DNA of 64,000 nucleotides, from positions 85,976,354 to 86,040,353 of the forward strand of contig OZ018335.1 in assembly GCA_963969495.1 (NCBI GenBank), given 5' to 3'. Positions 1 to 10,589 of the stretch are shown here, one piece after another (within the stretch, counting starts at the first letter, position 1; the number at the start of each line of letters is the position of its first letter). The position numbers and the translations under genes are program-made. The DNA comes from Ceratothoa steindachneri. Its lineage: Eukaryota > Arthropoda > Malacostraca > Isopoda > Cymothoidae. Under the pieces are notes generated by a model, which worked only from the letters and a program-made list of their open reading frames with translations, made no database searches and was not told the DNA's origin.

Positions 1-308
1 AAAATTAGGTTTAAGTTTGACCGCTGCAACTTGGAAGGTAGTTTGTTTATTACCTCATAACTTACGGGATATTTATTCCATTCACTTGAAATTTCATGAA
101 TGATAGATATTAGATATATCAAAATATTCGTATAATATATAGTCTCAACGTTTTGTTTAACTTATATAATAAATAATTAAATACCCTTGTTCTTACTGAC
201 CCTTATATTATGGCTGCTAGTGTATTCTTAATGTTAGTCTTAATTTTGAGTTCTGAGTATTTTATTGTTATTCATGATTTTGAGTCATGAGTATTCTTAT
301 TGTAGTAA
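1..308. other. AT-rich sequence, nothing recognised
   Basis: This is low-GC sequence with scattered stop codons in all frames. I see no element ends and no coding signal before the first terminal inverted repeat at 309. Confidence 0.5.
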
Positions 309-1351
309 TACTTCAGTTTAGGGGCGCACAATAAGGGTAGCTGTTTCTGGGCTACAAATTTGGGCTATAATTTGGGCCTTATGGCGTCGGACGTCAAAAA
401 GCAAAGCCCCTCATTTTGAAAGTAACTAAAAATGTTAATTTTGGGCGAAAATAGCCTAAAGTAGGCGACATTATCGTTTTTATTATTTCGATAAACTCTC
501 AGAGCCAATAGCACGTTTATCAAAGTAACAAGGACGATAACACTGTCTAATTCAGGCTATTGCCGCCAAATATAGATTTCCGCCGAAATCTATCGGGACC
601 AAGTTGCTTTTGTGTTTCGTCCAGACACGCAGAAGCGATTTGTAAAAAAACAAAAACAAAAACGTGAGAACATTATTTTATAAACAATTACGAATATTTA
701 CTGGGGGCTTCGCTCCCAGACCCCCGCCTAATTGATTGAAATCTCAGGATCATCACAGGGCGATCCTCCTCACGAGCCGTAACTCGAAGTTAGCCAAAAA
801 AGGTGAAACATATTAGAACATGGACGAAATATTATGCGGGCAGGACCGGAGAACAGCGGAAGTGAGCGCGTCACGCAGATCTTCAAGTTTACTCTATCTC
901 CACCTTTCACTATTATAATTGAGCCGCGCTTCTTTTAAATGAGACCACGATTTATAAGAAAAGTCTATTAAATTGACCGAGGAATTAACACAAGTCGCAT
1001 TGAAGTCGAACAAACCGTATTCACAGAAATCGCGCTCTTTTAACTGCTCGGTTTCAGGGTTGCCAATGTTTGAAATAAGGTTGAATTAAGGTTGCCAGTG
1101 TGTGAAATTAATGGTTTAGTTTCACCAAAATAGTCAATACATTAGTAATTATAAAACAATCAATGCATTATTAAATAATATAATTAAGTAGAAGTGCAGG
1201 CATTTACTAAATTATAAAGAAGAAAGGAATAAACAAAATAACAAAATACAACGCCGTGATTGGCCCCATTTGAAGCTACCGTTTAATGTCATGAGGCCTA
1301 GATTGTAGCCCAGAAACAGCGCAGCCTATCGTGCGCCCCTAAACTGAAGTA
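309..1351. mobile_element. MITE-1 copy 1: ~1.04 kb non-autonomous TIR element
   Basis: The two ends are inverted copies of each other. The left end carries CTTCAGTTTAGGGGCGCAC (311 onward) followed by CTGTTTCTGGGCTACA. The right end (about 1290-1349) reads as the reverse complement of the same blocks, giving a TIR of roughly 45 bp with small differences. The interior has no long ORF and is somewhat GC-richer than its surroundings, so I take it to be non-autonomous. A second copy at 33117-34036 shares both TIRs and interior blocks, for example TATTATAATTGAGCCGCGCTTC near 910 (one mismatch). The exact outer boundary and target duplication are unclear: TA, or a longer TIR reaching GGGTAATACTTCAG, both fit. 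I cannot assign a superfamily. Confidence 0.85.
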
Positions 1352-4165
1352 TTACCCTTATTGTTAGTCTTAATTTTGAGTTATGGTATTCAAATTGTTA
1401 TTCATTATTTTAAGACATGAGTATTCCTAAGGTTATTTGGGTAGCTTTACTTCATTTCTAACATTTAATTTGTGGTTTAAAGTTTAAAAAAAGGCGTGAT
1501 TTATTATTTTAAAACATCGATGACATGTGTTTGTTTCTCTTCTTTATAAAGCTATAATTGTTAGGTCTGAGGAGCCTAGTTTCTTTGAATTAATTTTTGT
1601 GGAAAAATAAAAGTTTACTATTTCGACCCCAGCAATTAAGGTCAGTCTTGATCCTCTTGACTAGTTTTATTCTTTCTGAGTCCACCTTACCTCTAATGAA
1701 TGTGTAAAAGTGCGAAAATATATCAAACAAAAATTCCTTTCAAATCGATAATATAAATAGCCAATTAAATTACAAACTTAGAACGGACACCGCCATAGAG
1801 TGATGGCTAGATCTAAAGATACCGCGTTCTAAACTCTCAAAGTCCACAATTTTTACGAAGAAAAATCACAAAGAAAACGAAACTCAAGAAAACGACTTCA
1901 AGGGCTAACTCATCAAAAATCCAAGAAATCATCAACTCATCAAGAAGCAAAAAGAACTCATCAAATCGTCAAGAAGGATTCATCAAAAAGAAATCATCAA
2001 ATTGTCAAGTTAATTGGAAGATGCATCAAGAAAGGAAGGATACGAAGATCAAGAACTAACCCAGCCAATAAGAATACCAAGAGTCAGATAATTGGAAGAA
2101 AATGTTTGTAGTGGCAACTTCAGTCAAGAAGAAATAAATAGATTTGAATATAGAAAATTTCAGATAAAGATAGATATCGATAAATAAGAAAAGTTATAAT
2201 AAATGCCCCCCTTAAATGCACTATTCTGCACTGGATTACTCTACGTTCTCTTTTCATTAATTAAACATCTTTTCTTTGGACGTCTTCATCCCTCTCTAAC
2301 TTCGGTTCAATAATGATCGTCAATTTCTCGTTTCCAGCAAGAGGAAAAAGGAAAGTGAGCAGTAAGTAGTAATGATATTTGCGGAAAGATGCCATAGTCG
2401 AGCAATGGAGAATAGATAAACAGGAGTGTTGAGGAAGCGTCCAGTTCATTTTAGAGATAAAGAGCTTTTGAAAGATGGGATTAAAATTGCCACATGTTTA
2501 GTACATTCAGTACAATACACTAATCGCCCTTAATATAGTAGAAAGCTCATGTAACCCCATATACATTCCTCTTCAGCCAGTCTACTTAGTATTTGTGTAA
2601 CAAAAAGATGGGGTGGCGTTGATTCCTTTCATGCATACAACATCCCCTCGTTTTGGTGGTGAGGAATTTGGTTGCTTGGGAGAAATTTGAAATATTCTGT
2701 AGTTATTTTCATCACTTTTGCAGCTCCTATAATGAACACGTCCCGCCGCTTCCAATAAAGCTTATAGCATGGATTATGGTTGGTATTTGGGTATTTTCTG
2801 CCATCTTTCCCTTTGAATGAGTCGCTTGGGAGAGTCACTAACGAAATCCGGAAATTTTCTCTGTCTTGTGCAAAGCCAAGGTGCTGGGTGTAACCTTTGC
2901 ACGACCATGGGCAAATTGAGTGACCTTAACAATTTGTGCGGGCGCAAATGATAGAATCTTAATCTTTTTTTAAGTATCGACGTTAATTCTTGGCCTACTT
3001 ATTTTACACGAGGAATTGATTAATTATAAGTGATACGGTGATTTAAACACATAATTTTAATTTAGAAATATTTTATGTTTTGGATAATTTGCTGATGTCT
3101 CAGAAAGACTTCTATTTCTATTGAACCGTCTATATTCTCACCTGCAAACTCCAAAGCCACAGGCCCTGGAAATATATCAATATACATATAAAACAATAAG
3201 GAAATAGTATATTCTCCGTAATCACAAATATTTCCACACATTCTTGCCTCACAGCATCATTCCTTGAATTTGAAATACAGTAAACAACATAAGTTACCAG
3301 GCAAGCTCCCATACAACTAAACTCATGCATACCAATCTCACGATTGTACACTATATTCAACATCCTAGTAAAACTTATACACTGAAGAATAGGTCCAGAG
3401 TTAACCCTTTTACAAATACAACACTGAATCTGAAAAGATCACTCCACTAGGATTCTTAAAACAAATCTCACTCGGTACATTCTAGAGGGTTAGAACAAAT
3501 AACTTTTTTCATCACGCACACCACAAGCATCATTCAACCAAAACAAATCCTTTGTACTTTATCTAATTATAAGCTTACGAAATATCCTTAATAACAAATT
3601 TAATGTTTGGCAGGTTAGATACATACAAAGCACATAAACCTCGCATACTACCATTTCAAAATGGCTTCCTCTAGCCTGCAATTCACTCACCTCTACTTTA
3701 ACAAAAATTCACTCACGACATTATCCAACTACAATCTGCAATTATACAAAACAACACCTAAACTGGCGATATATCGATAACAGTACAACATCTCAATGAA
3801 ATATAGCAACAAGAACACTACAACAATGAAGAAACACACTGAATCAAAGCATCACACAAACCCGAATGACAGCCTCTGCTTTCAAATCATAGAAAAGACT
3901 TCATATCAGGCTTTCACTAATCAATAAAAGAATACCCATGATCCTAGCTTCATGGCATTCACATAACGATCGCCTGAGCTCGCTCCACACCTACCTAATA
4001 TAAGAAGGTTCCAAAGCGCTCCTCAATATACGAGTAATAAAAGCAATAGAAACATTAATTTTGGACAATAGTAGTCACTAGTGTCACTACCAAAACAACT
4101 TTCCTCAGCAGCATCAAATTTGTTTCCCCTTCCCAGAAGTTTATTTTGAGATTTATGTCCCATAT
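1352..4165. other. Intergenic, AT-rich, no gene recognised
   Basis: No coding region or element end is recognised here. From about 1900 to 2040 there is a low-complexity stretch rich in TCATCAA and TCAAGAAG words, a short degenerate repeat that encodes nothing. The short ORFs at 2261-3363 on the minus strand have no recognisable domain and look like chance. Confidence 0.5.
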
Positions 4166-4615
4166 TTACTGTTTGAAGTATTTTGCAGCCTGGTCATGTA
4201 CGTATTGACCCCACTTGTTGGGTTTTTAAATATTTTGTGGCATGCTCTGACTCGTATCAAGACCGACCTGCGTTTGATTTTGAAGTATTTTGCGGCCTAA
4301 GAATGCACTCACATTACCCGACCTATTTTTTTCTTGAAATATTTCGAATCCTAGTAATCCATGCACTAAGATGAACCTTTGGCGTCCTGGTCACACAGTC
4401 ACATGGACCTAATTATAATTTGAGTTCTTGGTGTGTCTTATTCTCAGAAAGGTAGCGAGGACTTGTTATCTCAAGAAAAAAGATGTCGCAGCCTGGTTAC
4501 ACACGGCCCCTCCCATCTGCATTCCTTTTGAAATCTTTTTGCTGCCTGGTCCCATGCACTATTCCCTGCTTACATTTTATCTACTACGAAGCCTAGTCCT
4601 TAGAAACGATGCCAA
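4166..4615. repeat. Degenerate ~50-60 bp minisatellite-like tandem repeat
   Basis: A diverged unit recurs. Its core is TTTTGAAGTATTTTG followed by CAGCCTGGTCATG or a variant (for example GGCCTAAGAATGC, CTGCCTGGTCCCATGC), then CACT. I can see about six to seven units, starting near 4170, 4230, 4280, 4332, 4380, 4480 and 4530. The two short ORFs at 4183-4374 and 4428-4619 are products of the repeat and not genes. Confidence 0.65.
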
Positions 4616-6555
4616 GTGACACACACTCCGATATCTATACATTGACGCCTTCCCAATTCATCCAATCACACTGGTTTTTAAACCTGCATCTGCTCCCTTT
4701 TAAACCAAACTCATAAACACCCCAAAATCCTACATCCTCAGCAAGCATTGATCTGCCATTCTAAGGCTCCCCATTTGAATTAACCCTTGACTCTGGGATC
4801 CCTCAAAAGATCCCTAGAATTCAACTGTTGTTCACGTTTAAGTTTTCTTCGAGATTCTTTCAAAAACTTACAGATCGCCCTCGGATTCATCCCTAAACAC
4901 GCCTAGAAAAAAGTGACGTCATCCCTTAAAACTTCTACCAGAAACTTCTTGTGTATTTTAAGTTATCTATAAGAAAAACACACACAAGTCTTATATTAGG
5001 TATTAGGTAATCATTTTAATAACTAAGTAAAATTACTAGTGAAGGAAAAATAATAGTATTAATGAAAAAGTTGAGGGGAGAAAGATTTATAGATAATCAA
5101 CGTTTCAAAGACCAATAATTAATCCGAAATTAATATTTATCATTTAAATTTTAGCTTATGGTAAATTTTATTGGCTGTAATTTTAGCCAAATAATTTAGA
5201 TCCAGTCAGACACAAGAATATTGATCAAATTTTACTCTAGTTTATGTGTGATATAAAACAACATTTAAAAGCTTAGCTTATTCCCTTAACTCACTACACT
5301 TTTCGATTCATTAAGCTAAACCATCACTTATACGTCTAGCATAACTATTGAATTTGCTAACTTCGCTACGAAAATCAAAGCCCTTGAGTGCATATGGCTT
5401 TCGGAACCACTAAGACTCATGTCCATATTATATTTACTTCAGTTAACTCATTGTTTTATTTCACATTATACCTTGAAGAAATACGAACCTTAAGCTCTCC
5501 CAATCTCCACATAATAGTAATGGTTACTAATTGATAATTCGTGCTGCGTGCAACATTGAGATTTTCACGATAATAATAATATATTTATGTAATTTGTACT
5601 TGCTTCACTCACGCCCGTAGCTACATATGCTTAGAATCACTTCATTTGCACCATCGGCCAGTGTTAAGAGTCGAAATTATATTTCACTTCTACATTCACT
5701 ACGATTAATATTCTGTTTTACTACCATCATTATTTCGTGTACACTCTTGGTATCATATATGTATTCATGTGCGTTAGTCAATCCATTCACTGTTGCTATG
5801 AGCATGATTTTTACCCCTGACCGCCAAATAAAAACTAATCATTTTGAGCGGGCGCCCACTAAGGGCAAAAACAACTGAGTCGCAAGTGAACAAAATTGTG
5901 GCTGCAGAACTGACTCTTTCCTCGTATAGACTTTTGATAAACTGTCTTTATATCTTGACTTATCTTTTATTCTCTTGCGAGAAGAAATCTTCATCCATTA
6001 TTGTAGTTTTCTTTTTACATTACGCTGTTAAAATTTTATAAAGTATCTTTGCCATGTATTAAATTTTCTTGCCTTCTTCTTGAAGTTTTCTTTAAAATTT
6101 GCTTGTCTCTCTTTTCATACTCACAACTCTCTATGCCGTAGGTTAAAAAATATATATTTTAAATGATTTTATTTCCATTTCCGTAAGTTTTTATCTTTAT
6201 TTTATTTTTCAGAAGTACTCCATCTTTTATTCAATAAAAAAGATATTCTTTTGTTTTCACCTTAAGGTCACTTATCCTTTAATTTTTAAAAAGTAGTTGA
6301 ACAGGGTACTTATTTAGTTCATGTTAATTTAACTCCCAACTCATTTCTTCTTAGCGATTTACTGTCTCATTTAGCCTTCACAAAAGTATAGAAACTATGA
6401 TTTCGCCGTCAACCTTCAAAGTAACCTCAATCTTACAACTCAACATATTATATATTACTATCATGAACACAGTTTCCTTCAAATCTATTTTGTATTTGGG
6501 GGTTCAGTCGGTTTTTAGAAATTCTTCGTTTCCTTAAGCAAATATCCTTCAATCG
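4616..6555. other. AT-rich intergenic, no gene recognised
   Basis: Small ORFs at 5627-5878 and 5844-6041 have no family resemblance I recognise, and they overlap in different frames. I see no repeat structure beyond local A/T runs. Confidence 0.5.
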
Positions 6556-7135
6556 CTTCAATTTTTTAATCGACAAGAAGAGTTTTCTTGGATCCTGCCA
6601 AATCACGAGCTAATACATTTCTTTCCTTCTGAGTAAAACGCTGAGGGGTTGATAACTGTTTTGCATTAGATGAGGAGTCTTTGGAATCTGAGACCATGTT
6701 TTGAGACCCCTAATTAGCTTTACTGATTTCATCTTCAGGAGAGGCATAACAGGAAGAAAATGGAACTTGTACTTCCTCAGAATGCGGAATATGTCTAAGT
6801 GCTGAGGAAATACTAGGATAGAAGATACATATTATGCAGTTTTCTTCCCAACATCTTTACTGTTAACCAGGAAAAAATAGCAATCAGTTATGTGGTTCTA
6901 GGGCTTTCGCCAAACCTTGAAGGCCCCCCAAAGGGTAACATTTTGTTTTCCCTTAGTCCGCTCACAAAGAAATCCCTCAAAATTATGACACATAGTCTGT
7001 GGAGCCTACTTCTTGTCTTTTTCACCAAAGGGATAGAAAAATAGGTCTTATATGTACGGCGCAAAAACCTTGTTTTGTTAGGCCTTTGGCGAACAAGCGG
7101 TGAGCAGCCAGAGATGTAACAGAATGCATTAGGAT
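6556..7135 (-). pseudogene. N-terminal relic of an uncharacterised multicopy protein family
   Basis: Reading the minus strand from about 7130 downward, several frames together give the blocks GFLCERTKGKQN, KVWRKP, HITDCYFFLVNSKDVGKK, YPSISSALRHIPHSEEVQVP and RFTQKERNVLARDL. This order (a W.kP..H.tdCYFc block, then a proline-rich P.iPSAlrpiPHseevpvP block, then an LndLvRDL block) is one I know from predicted proteins annotated only as uncharacterised in arthropods, cnidarians and other invertebrates. They occur in many copies per genome. Stops and frameshifts interrupt it (for example within KP*NH and before YPSIS). The usual second cysteine of the CYFC block is F here. It would form the N-terminal part of the same protein whose C-terminal part lies at 26590-28170, but the two relics are 19 kb apart and on opposite strands. 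Function is unknown. Confidence 0.65.
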
Positions 7136-7540
7136 CATTTATGTATACTTGGATCCAGCATTAGATCGGAAACAAAAAATAAATAGGGTTAATATTAGGA
7201 AAATCATAAATTTTAAGTATCATTAAAAGTAGAGCATGAATACCAAACCGGAATTAAGATTTGAAATGGCGTTAAAAAAATAATTAGAATTCGCAGCAAA
7301 ATTACTTGAAACACTAAATGAGATAAAAAGTTCCTTATTGTTATCAACGATATTTGATTTTTTCCTGAGTTGTTCTTTTCTAAACTGTGAGAATTGTAGA
7401 AATATTATAGTTTCTTTTTTAATATTCGGAGCCTAAGGTTTTTAGTAAATTGAGTTCAAATATTATCAACATATGTCCATTGTTTGTTCATACATGACTA
7501 ATCGAAAGGTCCGAACATTTTCTAAGTGGGGCACCCGTAT

Positions 7541-7590
7541 ATATATATATATAAATATATATATATATCTATATATATATATATATATAT
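7541..7590. repeat. (TA)n microsatellite, interrupted
   Basis: Alternating T/A with two interruptions (AAATA and TCTAT). The flanks from 7136 to 8042 are otherwise AT-rich sequence in which I see no gene. Confidence 0.9.
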
Positions 7591-8042
7591 TTGAATTTGA
7601 AAATGAATACTAAGGCTTCTTTTATGACTTCTATCATCGAACTTTATTTACTCGGCACCGAGGTTTTATGTTCAATCCATTCTAAAGGACCTTTAATAAA
7701 TGGAAACGTGCGTAACAATTTTGTCTTTAGTCTTCACAAAGTAATTATTTTGGTATTTCTCGGATAGTAGATTAAATCCTTCGCATCTCTTTTTTTTCAA
7801 TTTACTCGCTTCTCCTATTTATTCGCTTTTCTTCTTTAGATGTCCGATGTGCACAGTTGTTACTTGATTTCATTGGAATCATACCCAAAACTCATTTATA
7901 TTAAAAGATTCACAGACATTGCTACAAAAATATTAAAAATATACGAACTATAGTAAACCTTTCCTCACTTTCTAACGATATGATTAAACACCCTACATTT
8001 ACCAGCTTACCTCTCACACATATATACATTATACATATTTAT

Positions 8043-8222
8043 TGCCGTGGTACACCCCTCTATACCATACTCTACTCCTATATTTTGTGGGGGGTGACTT
8101 AATCCCTTGCTGCAACGCAAACTCGTTAAAGGACTGTTCGTAGGGTTAAGTGACCGAATAGTTGGTCAAAATTAAGGCGTTAGGTTTTAAATCCTTAATA
8201 ATCAGACAGAGTGCATAAATGG
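8043..8222 (-). repeat. LTR fragment (U5 end) of the gypsy element
   Basis: The plus strand begins TGCCGTGGTACACC and runs to about 8222. It closely matches 11920-12102, which begins TGTCGTGGTACACC and includes TTTTAAATCCTTAATAATCA. The matching stops abruptly near 8222, where one side continues as integrase coding sequence (minus strand) and the other as LTR. I read this as the U5 end of a 3' LTR fused directly to integrase by a deletion that removed the rest of pol together with U3 and R. Confidence 0.75.
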
Positions 8223-8750
8223 TTGCCTCAGGAAAACGGATAGCGAAGTCTACCAAAGTGCGGATGTAACTGTGTCTTTCACTAGACAGGGCATGGATAG
8301 GGCTAATAAGATCAATGGCCACACGAGAAAAAGGTTCCGAGATGATCAGGATTTTCTGAAGGCGTGCTAGCTTGACGCGCCCGTTTGCTGATGTCCTTTG
8401 CCAGACATCGCATGATTTGCAGTACTCTGCAATTTCTCTGGCCACACCCAGCCAATGAAAAAAAAATACTTAAAAACCCTTTGAGCGGTTTTGTTAGGAG
8501 TAAAATGACCGGAGAATAAACTATCATGAGAAATCTGGAGGACTTGGGAGACGTAAGAGCGGGGAACATAAAAGGAGTGTGTTTCAGGTTCGGTTCCATC
8601 GGAACATTTACGATATAACAGCTCATCCTTGACAAGGTATGAGATGTTTTTTCTATCACGGTAATACTCTTGCTCATGAGTCCTCGCTTTCTACCAAAAG
8701 GGGATGAGAGTTGTGCACCCCTTCTGGGCGCGGGCAAAATCCTTGTTCAG
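8223..8750 (-). pseudogene. Ty3/gypsy integrase remnant (zinc-binding region and start of the core)
   Basis: On the minus strand two frames combine into a retroviral-type integrase that would insert the retroelement cDNA into host DNA. From about 8600 downward the blocks are: FYVPRSYVSQVL, then SHDSLFSGH and YCKSCDVWQR (the HHCC zinc-binding domain; the usual second cysteine of CDVCQR is W here). Next come KGR-like NGRVKLARLQKI and FSRVAIDLISPI, carrying the first catalytic aspartate (D in AIDLISPI), and finally LVDFAIRFPEA. The sequence then switches to LTR U5 at 8222, so the rest of the catalytic core (second Asp, Glu) and everything downstream is lost. A frameshift lies near 8460 in an A/T run. 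The piece follows gag-protease after a short spacer with no reverse transcriptase between them. Confidence 0.85.
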
Positions 8751-8890
8751 GATCGACGAGCTTTCCTGAACGAACGGGTTGCTTGGAAGCCTTGACGGCC
8801 TAGGCACGGGTCACCACTTGTTGTGCTACCGGGGTTACTTGTACCCTGGGGGCTCTGAACAATCAATTCAGAGCAAAACCTGAATTGGGG
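8751..8890 (-). pseudogene. Protease-integrase spacer of the gypsy element
   Basis: Read on the minus strand across frames, this short stretch contains VTRA, AVKASKQPVRS and LVDPEQ, and it leads into an integrase N-terminal region with RARTHEQE-like and YLVKDELLYR blocks. In Gmr1-type Ty3/gypsy elements, as I remember them, a TRA(Q/M)-containing spacer connects protease to an integrase placed before reverse transcriptase. The spacer looks continuous with both sides, which argues against a simple deletion of reverse transcriptase at this position. Frames are broken. Confidence 0.5.
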
Positions 8891-9857
8891 CTGCTACCAC
8901 TTAGATCCATCCAGTCAAATACTCACATTTGATGTGGCATTTTACAATAGGGAAACCATTCGCTCGACCGAGGTAATCATGGACCTCAGCGGAAATTTGG
9001 CTGGTCAGGACCGACCGGGGAAGGTAACTTTTAGGATACCACGATGCATGTGCACCCAGTGTCACGTAGAAGGGTAGACGCACGGCATCCGTTCACTGCT
9101 CCATTTTCAAATTTTAAACCACCGGGGAAGCTGTTATTAAAGAGAAGATTTACTTGGTGATCGGAGTTGTTAGTCCACGAGAGAGACCTAGTGGTATCCT
9201 GGAGAGACGCGGGAGGAGCAGGAGTGGCACTAGCTTGGTATATTTGATGGGAGAACATGTTTCTGAATTGGGTACTTTCAGGGTAGTTCGTGCGTACATG
9301 ACCTTCTAAGAATTCGGAATTAAGGGTAGAGTAGTCCACAGTGGACTCTGAGGGGAGGGAAATGAATATCTCTCTCAACTGTGAGTTGAGGAGTGGAAGC
9401 AATTTGGCGACACCATCTACTTCGATGTCCCGATTGTTGACTTCAAAATCTTCTCCTTCTTTAAAGACGGGTAATCTTATTGATGGCGACTGTGGAGTTT
9501 CGGTGCAAGAGTTAACTGACATTGACCCTAATTGATTACGGCTTAATATCAGTTTATGTTGCCTTATTCTCTTACGCTCTTCCATTTCTACTCTGTTCTT
9601 TTCCATCTCTCGTTGTTCTTTTCTCTCTTCAGTCGCTCTTAGTTCTTTTGCTCTTCTCTCTTCAGCTTCTCTTAGTTATTTTTCTCTTCTTTCTTCACTT
9701 TCTTTTAAGTTTTTTCTTGTGCTCTTAGTTCTTGTTCCTTTGCTCTTCTCTCTTCTCTTCCATTCCTCTCTTCTTTCTGAATATATGTTAATAATTCTCG
9801 GCTTGACAGGCCCAACGACTCTCCTTGACTCTTAAAACGGTTAAACTAAGAAGTCAT
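8891..9857 (-). pseudogene. Ty3/gypsy gag and aspartic protease remnant
   Basis: The probable gag start is the ATG at 9857 (minus). It is followed by FNRFKSQGESLGLSSRELLTYIQ, with an in-frame stop at codon 4. Next is a long Glu/Arg/Lys-rich coiled-coil stretch (9600-9780; pyrimidine-rich on the plus strand). A 191-residue open frame at 9031-9606 then carries a capsid-like region (KEGEDFEV, VAKLLPLLNSQLREIFISLP). Near its C-terminus comes the protease active-site motif LLRDTGCTCIVVS with the catalytic DTG. A shifted frame (8901-9083) continues with SVLTSQISAEVHDYLG and FPIVKCHIKCEYLTGWI, the end of the protease fold. The coding order, gag coiled coil, capsid, then DTG protease, is that of Ty3/gypsy elements. 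The copy is dead. Confidence 0.85.
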
Positions 9858-10302
9858 CTTGTTGGTTTACTAGGGAAAAAGTAATACGCAAACGGGGCTA
9901 TTGACGTAACGAAAGTCCTCGGCACTATACGTCAAGCTTAAATTTTCCCCAAAATCCATATTCAAAAATTATCCCACTCAAAGAATACTAAAACTGTTTC
10001 TACAAGGTTTGGACGTGTTAATCTTTCTAACCCAGCTGGGGATTAACTCAAATATTTCGAGAAATCGATTACAGAACCCACTAGAATGGGTCCCAACTAA
10101 TAATCTAAACTTTAAATAATTAATAGAATAATGTTCTACTGATCAATACTTTACTTGAACGTACATCGACCAAAAGAGAAAAATAAAGAAACTTCTTTAA
10201 TGAGAGGGAACTACTAAAACTTAAAGGGAATGTCAATCAACTAAACTTATTTACTTTGTAATATATCTCACACACTTGACACCAGTTCTTATAATATAAA
10301 AG

Positions 10303-10304
<2 letters not shown>
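9858..10304. other. Probable gypsy leader, uncertain
   Basis: This lies upstream of the gag start on the minus strand and could be the untranslated leader of the gypsy element. I cannot identify a primer-binding site, and nothing else is recognised. Confidence 0.3.

Positions 10305-10347
<43 letters not shown>
10305..10347. repeat. (TA)n microsatellite
   Basis: Uninterrupted alternating TA array next to the Tc1-like remnant. Confidence 0.95.
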
Positions 10348-10352
<5 letters not shown>

Positions 10353-10589
10353 CACCCCGTGCAACGCAATTAGCTTCATTCATTTTTTTATTGTTTTCGA
10401 TGTTTATACTTTTCGAACTATATGAAACTTATGTGGACGCCGCAGCTTCATATGGCAACACTTCCATCATAACTTTATTTGAGTTTATGGCCTCTTTGAT
10501 GAGTTATAGCACGTAACGTGATCTTCAGGTGTACCACACTATTAGCTGCTGAACAACAATTTTTTGAGAATAGAAGAGGCTAAGGGTTT

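Noticed and set aside
1880..2040. TCATCAAGAA-rich stretch as a CRISPR-like or regular repeat array
   Set aside because: Spacing is irregular and the words are low-complexity; there are no constant-length spacers and the genome is eukaryotic.
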